Source of the DNA: Streptomyces collinus
GTDB lineage: Bacteria; Actinomycetota; Actinomycetes; Streptomycetales; Streptomycetaceae
Length of the DNA stretch: 64,000 nt
Direction: 5' to 3'
Assembly: GCF_031348265.1 (NCBI RefSeq)
Contig: NZ_CP133771.1
Location: 4,960,001 to 5,024,000, forward strand
The notes beneath the pieces are model-generated. The model did no database searches and was not told where the DNA came from. It worked only from the letters and a program-made list of their open reading frames with translations. A program made the position numbers and the translations under genes. Of the stretch, positions 45,078 through 52,632 are shown one piece after another; the stretch's first letter is position 1, and each line of letters opens with the position of its first letter.

Positions 45078-46661
45078 ATGACGGACACGACGGAGACACC
45101 GGCGGCCGACGCCGGGGAGAAACAGCCCAGAAGCGTGCGGGTGGTGCTGCTCGCGCTGATGATCGCCATGATGCTCGCGATGCTCGACAACATGATCATC
45201 GGTACGGCGATGCCGACGATCGTCGGTGAGCTGGGCGGGCTCGAACACCTCTCCTGGGTCGTCACCGCCTACACGCTCGCGACCGCTGCCTCCACTCCGC
45301 TGTGGGGCAAGCTCGGCGACATGTACGGCCGCAAGGGCACGTTCCTGTCGTCCATCGTCCTCTTCCTCATCGGCTCCGCGCTCAGCGGCATGGCCCAGAA
45401 CATGGGCGAACTGATCGGCTTCCGCGCCGTGCAGGGCCTCGGCGCCGGCGGTCTGATGGTCGGCGTCATGGCGATCATCGGCGACCTGATACCGCCCCGG
45501 GAGCGCGGCAAGTACCAGGGCATGATGGCCGGCGTCATGGCGCTGGCGATGATCGGCGGTCCGCTGGTCGGCGGCACCATCACCGACAACTGGGGCTGGC
45601 GCTGGGCCTTCTACATCAACCTGCCGCTCGGCGCGGTCGCGCTGGTCGCCGTCAGTGCGGTGCTGCACCTGCCGAAGAAGCGCTCCAAGGCGCGGATCGA
45701 CTACCTGGGGGCCGCGCTGCTGACCGTCGGCATCACCGCGATCGTGCTCGTGACGACCTGGGGCGGCACCGAGTACGCCTGGGGCTCCGCGCGGATCATG
45801 GAGCTGATCGGCATCGGGGTCGCCGCCCTGGTCGGGTTTGTGTTCTGGCAGACCAGGGCCGCCGAGCCGGTGGTGCCGCTGCACATCTTCCGCAGCCGCA
45901 ACTTCACGCTGATGTCGGTCATCGGCTTCATCACCGGCTTCGTGATGTTCGGCGCCACGCTCTTCCTGCCGCTCTACCAGCAGTCCGTGCAGGGCGCCTC
46001 CGCGACCAACTCCGGGCTGCTGCTCCTGCCGATGCTCGGCGCGATGCTGGTGACCTCGATGGTCGCCGGGCGGGTGACCACGAACACCGGCAAGTACAAG
46101 GTCTTCCCGGTCGTCGGCAGCGCGCTGATGATCGTCGGGCTGTATCTGCTCTCCACCATGGACACCGGGACCTCCCGTCTGACGTCCGGTGTCTTCATGG
46201 CCGTGGTCGGACTCGGCATGGGCTGCCTGATGCAGATCACCATGCTGGTCGCGCAGAACAGCGTGGAGATGAAGGACATGGGCGTCGCGTCCTCGTCGAC
46301 CACCCTGTTCCGCACGCTCGGCTCCTCCTTCGGCGTCGCGATCATGGGCGCTCTGTTCAACAACCGCGTCCAGGACGTCATGAGCGAGCGGGCCGGGGCG
46401 CTGGGCTCCAAGGTGACCGAGCAGTCGGCCCAGCTCGACGCGAAGAGCCTGGAGAAGCTGCCGGTGCTGGCCAGGGAGGCGTACCAGCACGCGGTCTCCG
46501 CCGGCACCCACTCGGCGTTCCTGCTGGGCGCCGTGGTCGCGGTGGTCGCCCTCGTGGCGGCCGTGTTCGTGAAGGAAGTGCCGCTGCGGGGAGCGGGGCC
46601 GAAGGAGGACGGCAAGCCGGACGCCCCGGCTGCCCAGCCGCCCGTCGTGGAGACCGTCTGA
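45078..46661 (+). CDS. MFS drug exporter, DHA2 family (14 membrane segments)
   Basis: 527 residues. DHA2/EmrB-QacA features: TM1 with MIAMMLAMLDNMIIGTAMPT (motif D1), motif A LGDMYGRKGTFLSS in loop 2-3, and motif C-like MALAMIGGPLVGGTITDNWG in TM5. About fourteen hydrophobic segments are present. Exports drugs or endogenous metabolites by proton antiport. GGGGGAG lies 8 nt before the ATG; an upstream in-frame GTG (45069) is less well placed. Controlled by the divergent TetR; a terminator follows. Confidence 0.93.
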   Translation: MTDTTETPAADAGEKQPRSVRVVLLALMIAMMLAMLDNMIIGTAMPTIVGELGGLEHLSWVVTAYTLATAASTPLWGKLGDMYGRKGTFLSSIVLFLIGSALSGMAQNMGELIGFRAVQGLGAGGLMVGVMAIIGDLIPPRERGKYQGMMAGVMALAMIGGPLVGGTITDNWGWRWAFYINLPLGAVALVAVSAVLHLPKKRSKARIDYLGAALLTVGITAIVLVTTWGGTEYAWGSARIMELIGIGVAALVGFVFWQTRAAEPVVPLHIFRSRNFTLMSVIGFITGFVMFGATLFLPLYQQSVQGASATNSGLLLLPMLGAMLVTSMVAGRVTTNTGKYKVFPVVGSALMIVGLYLLSTMDTGTSRLTSGVFMAVVGLGMGCLMQITMLVAQNSVEMKDMGVASSSTTLFRTLGSSFGVAIMGALFNNRVQDVMSERAGALGSKVTEQSAQLDAKSLEKLPVLAREAYQHAVSAGTHSAFLLGAVVAVVALVAAVFVKEVPLRGAGPKEDGKPDAPAAQPPVVETV

Positions 46662-46673
46662 CCGCACCGCAGG

Positions 46674-46706
46674 AGGCCCCCGGGAGTGTCCGCCCGGGGG
46701 CCTTCG
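46674..46706 (+). terminator. intrinsic terminator after the MFS gene
   Basis: A perfect 11-bp stem, AGGCCCCCGGG/CCCGGGGGCCT, with an 8-nt loop is followed by TCGGC. Confidence 0.8.
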
Positions 46707-46722
46707 GCATGCCCCGGCCTCC

Positions 46723-46732
46723 GGGGGGGGGG
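46723..46732. repeat. run of ten G
   Basis: Homopolymer G10 between the MFS terminator and the AraC gene, non-coding. Liable to slippage or miscounting in sequencing. Confidence 0.8.
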
Positions 46733-46805
46733 CACACACCCGTCACGCCTGGGCCGGGGTGCGAGCCGGGGGCCGTTGTCAGACCCCCGTGCCACCATCG
46801 GTCGC

Positions 46806-47264
46806 ATGGACAAGACGCGCCAGATCCGGCTCGCCAAGGACGCCATGGACCGGGACTGGGCCGACCCCGGGCTCGACCTGGACACCGTGGCCGCGCACGC
46901 CGGGTACTCGCGCTACCACTTCATCCGCGCCTTCAAGGAGGCGTACGGCGAGACCCCCGGCCAGTACCTCACGCACCGCCGCATAGAACGCGCCGAGGAC
47001 CTGCTGCGCACGGCGAACCTGTCGGTGACGGAGATCTGCCACCTGGTCGGCTTCAGCAGCGTCGGCACCTTCTCGGCCCGCTTCAAGACCTGGACCGGCC
47101 TGACCCCCAGCGAGTACCGGACGAAACACGTGGGCCGGGGCGCCGCCCTCATACCCGGCTGCTACGCCATGCTCTGGGCCGGCGGTTTCCGCTCCGCGCC
47201 CGGCGCCGGCAAGCAGAACCCTTCCGGAGAGGCGCAGCAGCGCAATTCCGGAGAAGCGGGCTGA
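46806..47264 (+). CDS. AraC-family transcriptional regulator
   Basis: 152 residues, essentially a stand-alone AraC DNA-binding domain with a short tail. Two HTHs are present: LDLDTVAAHAGYSRYHFIRA FKEAYGETPGQYL, and LSVTEICHLVGFSSVGTFSA RFKTWTGLTPSEYR (the AraC signature). There is no separate ligand domain, so it resembles the SoxS/MarA size class. The start ATG lacks a good ribosome site; CACCAT 7 nt upstream is a weak -10. It probably controls the VOC gene 97 nt downstream, which is a common pairing. Confidence 0.88.
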   Translation: MDKTRQIRLAKDAMDRDWADPGLDLDTVAAHAGYSRYHFIRAFKEAYGETPGQYLTHRRIERAEDLLRTANLSVTEICHLVGFSSVGTFSARFKTWTGLTPSEYRTKHVGRGAALIPGCYAMLWAGGFRSAPGAGKQNPSGEAQQRNSGEAG

Positions 47265-47361
47265 CACCCCCGCTGCCTACCGTGGCAGGGCGGGCACGAC
47301 CGGCCGCAGTCACAGCCGCAGCGGCAGAGCCACAGCCACAGAGTCAGCGCAGGAGCACGCC

Positions 47362-47808
47362 ATGATCAAGGGTCTCGCCATCTCGACCGTCTGGGTCCTC
47401 GACCAGGACCGGGCGAAGGAGTTCTACACGCAGAAGCTGGGTCTTGAGGTCCGTACGGACATGACCATGGGCGAGGGCGGCATGCGCTGGCTCACGGTCG
47501 GCTCACCGAACCAGCCCGAGGTCGAGCTGACGCTCATGGTGCCCGGCGGGCCCGCCATGGACCCCGAGTCCGCCGAGATGCTCAGGAAGCTGGTGACCAA
47601 GGGGGCGCTCGGCGCGGGCGTGCTGACCACCGACGACATCCACGGCGACTACAAGAAGCTCAAGGACCGGGGCGTGGAGTTCCTCCAGGAGCCGCAGGAG
47701 CGTCCGTACGGCACGGAGGCGCTGTTCCGCGACGACTCGGGCAACTGGTTCTCCTTCACCCAGCCCCGCGAGGGCGGCCTCGACATGGACCAGGACTGGA
47801 CCTGCTGA
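47362..47808 (+). CDS. VOC (glyoxalase/bleomycin-resistance fold) family protein
   Basis: 148 residues with the two beta-alpha-beta-beta-beta halves of the vicinal-oxygen-chelate fold: AISTVWVLDQDRAKEFYTQK LGLEVRTD, then VLTTDDIHGDYKKLKDRGVE and EALFRDDSGNWFSFTQP. Metal ligands cannot be fixed with confidence. The family includes glyoxalases, dioxygenases and antibiotic-binding proteins, so the role is open. GGAG precedes the ATG. Likely a target of the AraC regulator upstream. Confidence 0.88.
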   Translation: MIKGLAISTVWVLDQDRAKEFYTQKLGLEVRTDMTMGEGGMRWLTVGSPNQPEVELTLMVPGGPAMDPESAEMLRKLVTKGALGAGVLTTDDIHGDYKKLKDRGVEFLQEPQERPYGTEALFRDDSGNWFSFTQPREGGLDMDQDWTC

Positions 47809-47823
47809 CCCGCCGCGGCACCC

Positions 47824-49173
47824 TCACGACCCCGGCAGCATCGGGTAGCTCCCCGTGTTCGTCGGCGCGTGTTCCGGCAGCCACAGCACGGCGACCGCCC
47901 CCTCGGCCGGAAGATGCTCCGGCGTCCCCGGGGTGCGGACGTTGCGGAAGGTCAGCCGGGCTCCCAGTACCCGGGCCTGCCCGGCCGCGATGGTCAGGCC
48001 GAGTCCGTGGCCGTGCCCGGCGCGGTCCTTGCTGCCGGTGCGGAAGCGGCTCGGCCCCTCGGCGAGCAGGTCCTCGGGGAAGCCCGGGCCGTGGTCGCGC
48101 ACGCGGATGACCCGGCCCTCGACGCTGACCTCGACGGGCGGCTTGCCGTGCCGGGCCGCGTTGGCCAGGAGATTGAACAGCACGCGCTCCAGGCGGCGCG
48201 GGTCGGTGGTGACCTCCGACTCGTGCACGATGCGCACCTCGATGGCCGGGTCCTTGGCCGCCACCCGCCGGGCGACGAACTCGCCGAGCATGATGTCCTG
48301 CAGCTCCGCCCGCTCGGAGGCCCCGTCGAGGCGGGCCACCTCCAGCACGTCCTCGACCAGCGTGCGCATGGCCTTGGCCCGGTCCAGCACCAGCTCGGTC
48401 GGGCGTCCGGGGGGCAGCAGTTCCGCGGCGGTGAGCAGCCCGGTCACCGGGGTGCGCAGCTCGTGCGCGATGTCGGCGGTCACCCGCCGCTCGGCCTCGA
48501 TGCGCTGCCGCAGCGCGTCCGCCATGGCGTCCACCGCGCTCGCCAGGTCGTCCGTCTCGTCCCGCACGACCCCGCCCATGGCGTCCCGCACCCGCACGTC
48601 CGTCTCGCCGCCCGCGAGCTGGCCCGCCGCGATGGCCGCCTTGCGCAGCCGCCGAGAGAGGTGCCCGCCGATCAGCACCCCGAGCGCGCTGCCGCCGAGG
48701 ACGACCGCGATGGACCCGATGAGCAGGGCCTGGTCGAGGTCCTGAAGGATGTCGGAGCTGCGGTCGGTGAAGCCCGAGTGCAGGGACATCACCTGCCCGT
48801 TCTTCAGGGGCACGGCGGCCCATATGTCGGGCACGTCACCCGGCCGGTCGGCCACGTACGTCGCCCGCTGGCCCGCCTCGACCCGCTCCCGCAGCGCATG
48901 CGGCAGATCCGGGTCGTTGATCTTGGTGTTGGGGAAGTTCATCCGCCCGGACAGCTCGAAGTTGCGCTGGGCGATCATGATCCGCTCGTCGGCGAGGTCA
49001 CGCGCGTTGTCCAGCATCGAGACCCGGGCGGCGTTGTGCACGACGAGGCTCAGCGCGACCGCCACCAGCGCACCCACCAGTGCGATGGCCGCGCTCAGCT
49101 TCCATCTGAGGCCCGTACGGATGCCCGCACGCTCCAAGCCCGCGGCGACCAGGCGCCGGAAGTGCCCCCTCAT
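47824..49173 (-). CDS. cseC: sensor histidine kinase CseC of the SigE envelope-stress system
   Basis: 449 residues. TM1 (~24-46) and TM2 (~149-170) flank an extracytoplasmic sensor of about 100 residues. HAMP follows (HLSRRLRKAAIAAGQLAGGE). HisKA has His237 in DIAHELRTPVTG. The ATPase has N-box NLLANAARHGKP, G1 VRDHGPGFP and G2 GHGHGLGLTIAAG. In S. coelicolor CseC senses cell-wall damage (e.g. by lysozyme or glycopeptides) and phosphorylates CseB. Identification rests on its place as last gene of sigE-cseA-cseB-cseC and its OmpR-class architecture. Confidence 0.92.
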   Translation of the reverse strand: MRGHFRRLVAAGLERAGIRTGLRWKLSAAIALVGALVAVALSLVVHNAARVSMLDNARDLADERIMIAQRNFELSGRMNFPNTKINDPDLPHALRERVEAGQRATYVADRPGDVPDIWAAVPLKNGQVMSLHSGFTDRSSDILQDLDQALLIGSIAVVLGGSALGVLIGGHLSRRLRKAAIAAGQLAGGETDVRVRDAMGGVVRDETDDLASAVDAMADALRQRIEAERRVTADIAHELRTPVTGLLTAAELLPPGRPTELVLDRAKAMRTLVEDVLEVARLDGASERAELQDIMLGEFVARRVAAKDPAIEVRIVHESEVTTDPRRLERVLFNLLANAARHGKPPVEVSVEGRVIRVRDHGPGFPEDLLAEGPSRFRTGSKDRAGHGHGLGLTIAAGQARVLGARLTFRNVRTPGTPEHLPAEGAVAVLWLPEHAPTNTGSYPMLPGS

Positions 49174-49187
49174 ATCCCTGCCCCTGC

Positions 49188-49889
49188 TCAGGCCTTCAAC
49201 TTGTAGCCGAATCCACGGACCGTCTCGATCCGGTCCTGGCCGATCTTCTGCCGCAGCCGCTGCACATGCACGTCGACGACGCGGGTGTCCCCGCCCCAGC
49301 CGTAGTCCCACACCCGCTCCAGCAGCTTGTCGCGGGAGAGCACCGTGCCCGGCGCCGAGGAGAACTCCAGCAGCAACCGCATCTCGGTGGGCGTCAGCGC
49401 CACCGGCTGTCCGGCGCGGCGGACCTCCATGCCCTCGGTGTCGACCTCCAGGTCCCCGAAGGCCAGCACGCCGCCGCTCGCCGGGGCGGCCGGCTCGTCG
49501 CCTCGGCCGCCGCCCGCGTGCCCGAAGCGGCGCAGCACCGCGCGGATCCGGGCGACCAGGACCGCACCGTCGAACGGCTTGGTCACATAGTCGTCGGCGC
49601 CCGCCTCCAGGCCCAGCACGACGTCGATGGAGTCGGCCCGCGCCGACAGCATGATCACCGGCACGGTCGACTCGTCGCGGATGCGGCGGCACAGGCTGAC
49701 ACCGTCGAGGCCGGGGACCATGACGTCCAGCAGCGCGATGTCGGGGCGGTCCGCCCGGAACGCCTCCAGGCCAGAGAGCCCGTCGGGCATCGCGGTGACC
49801 ACGAAGCCGTCCCGTTCCAGGGCGAGCTGGGTGGCCTCGCGGATGACGTCGTCGTCCTCGACGAACAGGACATGGGTCTGGTCTGCCAT
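49188..49889 (-). CDS. cseB: OmpR-family response regulator CseB
   Basis: 233 residues. The receiver has acidic residues EDDD (11-14), Asp55 in IALLDVMVPGLDG, Ser/Thr in MLSARAD and Lys in YVTKPFDGAVL. The C-terminal OmpR-type winged helix reads VALTPTEMRLLLEFSSAPGT ... GDTRVVDVHVQRLRQKIG. In the known system phospho-CseB activates the sigE promoter. ATG start; the 217-nt gap from cseA carries repeats and a hairpin, so cseB-cseC may be partly uncoupled from sigE-cseA. Confidence 0.94.
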   Translation of the reverse strand: MADQTHVLFVEDDDVIREATQLALERDGFVVTAMPDGLSGLEAFRADRPDIALLDVMVPGLDGVSLCRRIRDESTVPVIMLSARADSIDVVLGLEAGADDYVTKPFDGAVLVARIRAVLRRFGHAGGGRGDEPAAPASGGVLAFGDLEVDTEGMEVRRAGQPVALTPTEMRLLLEFSSAPGTVLSRDKLLERVWDYGWGGDTRVVDVHVQRLRQKIGQDRIETVRGFGYKLKA

Positions 49890-49920
49890 CCCGGTGCTCT
49901 CTGTCCTCTGTGGTTCGTGG

Positions 49921-49982
49921 GGTGCGTTCCACTGCTGGGGCGCGCGTTCGGTTGTTGAGGATGCGTTCTACTGCTGGGACGC
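49921..49982. repeat. 39-bp-spaced direct repeats upstream of cseB
   Basis: Two 23-nt copies at 49921-49943 and 49960-49982 (core GCGTTC-ACTGCTGGG) match at 20 of 23 positions. A third partial GATGCGTTC lies at 49994. Confidence 0.7.
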
Positions 49983-50009
49983 ACGGTCCCTGCGATGCGT
50001 TCACCGAGG

Positions 50010-50031
50010 GATCGGGCCGAGTGGCCCGATC
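50010..50031. terminator. hairpin between cseA and cseB
   Basis: A perfect 9-bp stem, GATCGGGCC/GGCCCGATC, with a 4-nt loop. There is no T-tract. It could attenuate read-through from sigE-cseA into cseB. Confidence 0.45.
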
Positions 50032-50044
50032 GGTTCACGCGGAT

Positions 50045-50112
50045 CTTCCGCCCGAGTCGGCCCGCGGCGCTTCCGCCCGAGTCGGCCGGCGTCTCTCCCG
50101 CCCGCGTCAGCC
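50045..50112. repeat. 25-bp tandem repeats at the 3' end of cseA
   Basis: Exact 18-nt copies CTTCCGCCCGAGTCGGCC at 50045-50062 and 50070-50087. A degenerate third unit (~50093-50112) contains the cseA stop codon. Confidence 0.75.
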
Positions 50113-50760
50113 CGCGGGCACCGGCGTCGCGCTGTCGCCGACGACCTTCCCGTAGTCGTTGTGGGTGCGGTACTTCTCGGTGAAGTGGCCGGAGGTCCAC
50201 CTGTACGTGATCACGTTCTCCCCGGAGGGACTCGACACCGGGTCGCCCTTCTCGTACACCTGCTTGGTCACCACCAGGTCCCCGCGGTCGATCTCCGCGT
50301 AGACCGGCGGCTCCTCCGCCTTGAACACATTCTCGTACGAGCCGTCCTGCTCGCGGTACACGTAACTGCCGACACCCACCGCGTCACCGCAGGTCAGCAC
50401 ATTGACGACGACATCGTCCGCGGAGCCTTCGGTCAGATTGCCGTAGGAGACGTCCACCGGGTACTCGTCGGCGACGCACGGCTTCAGCTCGCGCTTCACC
50501 TCGGGCGCGACCTTCGGGTCGTCCTTGATGAGCTTGACCGCGTTCACGTTGTCGGGGGACTTCGACGGCGCGGCGGACGGGGTGGCGGCGGCGCCGGCCA
50601 CCGAGTCGGCGTGCGCCGGGCCCTCGTCACGGGCGCCGGTCCCGCCGGCACCGCACCCGGACACCAAAAGGGCGAGGGCGGTGGGCACGGCCAGGGCCGC
50701 GCTCACCGCCTGGATACTGCCCCGGGTCCGTGCAGAACCCTCGCCGGTCAGGCCGCGCAC
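50107..50760 (-). CDS. cseA: lipoprotein CseA, modulator of the SigE response
   Basis: 217 residues. A type II signal peptide with lipobox VSGC (lipidated Cys36) follows a hydrophobic stretch (VSAALAVPTALALLVSG). The mature part is hydrophilic, with paired cysteines in LKPCVADEYPVDV and VNVLTCGDAVG that may form a disulfide. No enzyme motif was found. In S. coelicolor CseA is an extracytoplasmic lipoprotein that negatively influences sigE expression. Its GTG start lies inside the sigE coding end (13-nt overlap), consistent with read-through translation. Confidence 0.92.
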   Translation of the reverse strand: MRGLTGEGSARTRGSIQAVSAALAVPTALALLVSGCGAGGTGARDEGPAHADSVAGAAATPSAAPSKSPDNVNAVKLIKDDPKVAPEVKRELKPCVADEYPVDVSYGNLTEGSADDVVVNVLTCGDAVGVGSYVYREQDGSYENVFKAEEPPVYAEIDRGDLVVTKQVYEKGDPVSSPSGENVITYRWTSGHFTEKYRTHNDYGKVVGDSATPVPAG

Positions 50761-51287
50761 CGCTCCCGCTCCTCACGCTCCAGCGCGCGTGCGTCCAGAT
50801 CGCGGGACTCCAGCTCCTCGCGGAGCCGGGCGAGCGCCCGGTGCAGCGTGCTCTTGACCGTTCCGGCCGACATGCCGAGGGCGGCGGCCGTCTCCTCCGT
50901 GGACATCTGCTCCCAGTGTCGCAGCACCACGACACTGCGCTGCTTGGGGGCGAGGACCTTCAGGATGTCCATCAGCAGGGCGCGGTCCGCGTGCTGCTCG
51001 GTGGCGTCGTCGACCGAGGCGTCCGGGAGCTGCTCGGTCGGGACCTCCTCCAGCTTCCGCGCCCGCCACCACTCCGTGCGGGTGTTGATCATCACCCGGC
51101 GCAGATAGGCGTCGGCCAGCCGCTTGTCCTCGATGGTCTCCCAGCGGCCGTACGTCCGTACCAGCGCCGTCTGCAGCAGATCCTGCGCGTCCGTCGGGTC
51201 CGGGACCAGGCGGCGGGCACTGCGCAGCAGCGCGTCCTGCCGGGTGCGGACGTACTCCTCGAACTCGAGCACCTCGCCCTGCGCCAT
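50748..51287 (-). CDS. sigE: ECF sigma factor SigE (cell-envelope stress)
   Basis: 179 residues. Sigma region 2 is VLEFEEYVRTRQDALLRSAR ... LLQTALVRTYGRW and region 4 is VLAPKQRSVVVLRHWEQMST EETAAALGMSAGTVKSTLHR. GGGAGG lies 8 nt before the ATG. SigE directs RNA polymerase to cell-wall and envelope genes; its level is set by CseBC rather than by a cognate anti-sigma, and none is adjacent here. The 284-nt upstream gap to mutY holds the sigE promoter, but I could not assign the CseB site. Confidence 0.95.
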   Translation of the reverse strand: MAQGEVLEFEEYVRTRQDALLRSARRLVPDPTDAQDLLQTALVRTYGRWETIEDKRLADAYLRRVMINTRTEWWRARKLEEVPTEQLPDASVDDATEQHADRALLMDILKVLAPKQRSVVVLRHWEQMSTEETAAALGMSAGTVKSTLHRALARLREELESRDLDARALEREERERCAA

Positions 51288-51571
51288 GGTGAACCGCCTC
51301 CCGTTTCCCCGTTCGGGCCGGCTCCCCGCCGCCCGTGCACTGCCTGTGGTCTTCCGTCGTCCCGTGTCTTCCGGGAACGCATCTGAAGGTACGGAGGCGT
51401 TGTCACGGCGCTGTCCGAAGCAGCCTGCGGCCAGCACTCGGCTGTCCGTCGGTTGTGTAACGGAAATCCGAACGGGGTAAAGAACTGGGGGTGTTGAGGC
51501 GGTTAAGGGGTGATTTGTCCACCCCGGATGCTGTGACGAACGGCGGCCCGCGGCTGTGATGTGCCTGTACG

Positions 51572-52513
51572 TCAGGTCAGCGGCAGCCGGTACAGACCGC
51601 CTGCCATGGGCTCCACCAGACCGTCGGAGACGAGACCGTCGAGGGCGCGGGCCCGCTGCACCGGCTCGTGCCACACCCGGTCCAGAGCGGCCTGCGGAAC
51701 GGGCCCGTGCGCCTCCCGCAGCACGGCGAGCAGCCGCCCGCGCACCTGCCGGTCGGTGCCCGCGTAGGTCTGGCCCTTGCGCGGCGGACCGTCGTGCTCC
51801 GGCTTGCCCGAAAGCCGCCAGGCGCACCGCGCGGCGATCGGGCAGCGGTGACACGACTCGTTCTTCGCCGTGCACACCAGCGCGCCCAGCTCCATGGAGG
51901 CGGCGGCCCAGCGGGCGGCGGTCGGCTCGTCCTCGGGCAGCAGCGCGCGGGCCAGCCTGCGCTCGGCGGCGGTGGTGGCGTTCGGCGGGTACTGCACGCC
52001 GGTGACCGCACGGGCGAAGACCCGGCGCACGTTGGTGTCCAGCACCGGGTGCCGCTGCCCGTAGGCGAAGGAGGCGACGGCGGCGGCCGTGTACTCACCG
52101 ATGCCCGGCAGCGCCAGCAGCTGGGCGTGGTCGGCCGGTACGTCACCGCCGTGCCGTTCCGTTATGGCGACGGCGGCGCCGTGCAGCCGCAGCGCGCGGC
52201 GCGGGTAGCCGAGCCGGCCCCAGGCGCGGACGGCCTCGCCGGGCGCCTCCTTGGCCAGGTCGGCGGGGCGCGGCCAGCGCTCCAGCCACTGCTCGTAGAC
52301 GGGCAGGACGCGGCTCACCGGCGTCTGCTGCAGCATGAACTCACTGACCATCACCCCCCACGCCCCGGCCTCGGGACGCCGCCACGGCAGGTCACGGGCG
52401 TGTTCGCCGAACCAGTCGATGACGGGGGAGTGCAGGTCCGCTCCGAGGGGCGGGCCGGAGGGGGAGTCGGCGGGGGCGGGGATGGGCTGCGGGGGCTTCG
52501 TGGGAGCAGTCAT
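51572..52513 (-). CDS. mutY: A/G-specific adenine glycosylase
   Basis: Removes adenine mispaired with 8-oxoguanine. 313 residues. The HhH-GPD fold has VMVSEFMLQQTPVSRVLPVY, the helix-hairpin-helix LLALPGIGEYTAAAVASFAY and the following Asp in PVLDTNVRRVFAR. The [4Fe-4S] site is C-x6-C-x2-C-x5-C in CTAKNESCHRCPIAARC. It is shorter than E. coli MutY: the C-terminal NUDIX-like 8-oxoG reader is replaced by ~80 residues rich in helix-turn elements (VRGRLLAVLREAHGPVPQAA), as in other actinobacteria. Divergent from the kinase at 52633. Confidence 0.94.
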   Translation of the reverse strand: MTAPTKPPQPIPAPADSPSGPPLGADLHSPVIDWFGEHARDLPWRRPEAGAWGVMVSEFMLQQTPVSRVLPVYEQWLERWPRPADLAKEAPGEAVRAWGRLGYPRRALRLHGAAVAITERHGGDVPADHAQLLALPGIGEYTAAAVASFAYGQRHPVLDTNVRRVFARAVTGVQYPPNATTAAERRLARALLPEDEPTAARWAAASMELGALVCTAKNESCHRCPIAARCAWRLSGKPEHDGPPRKGQTYAGTDRQVRGRLLAVLREAHGPVPQAALDRVWHEPVQRARALDGLVSDGLVEPMAGGLYRLPLT

Positions 52514-52619
52514 GGCATATCGATGGTGCCACGCAAAGCCGTCCGATCGGGCACACCGCCACCCCTGAAAGAGGTGGGTACCTGGCGATCGACAGCAGTG
52601 CGGGCAGGTCTGGCACTTG

Positions 52620-52625
52620 TAGCGT
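52620..52625 (+). promoter_or_regulatory. -10 box of a probable leaderless promoter
   Basis: TAGCGT ends 7 nt before the kinase ATG at 52633. Confidence 0.5.
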
Positions 52626-52632
52626 CGGGCGC

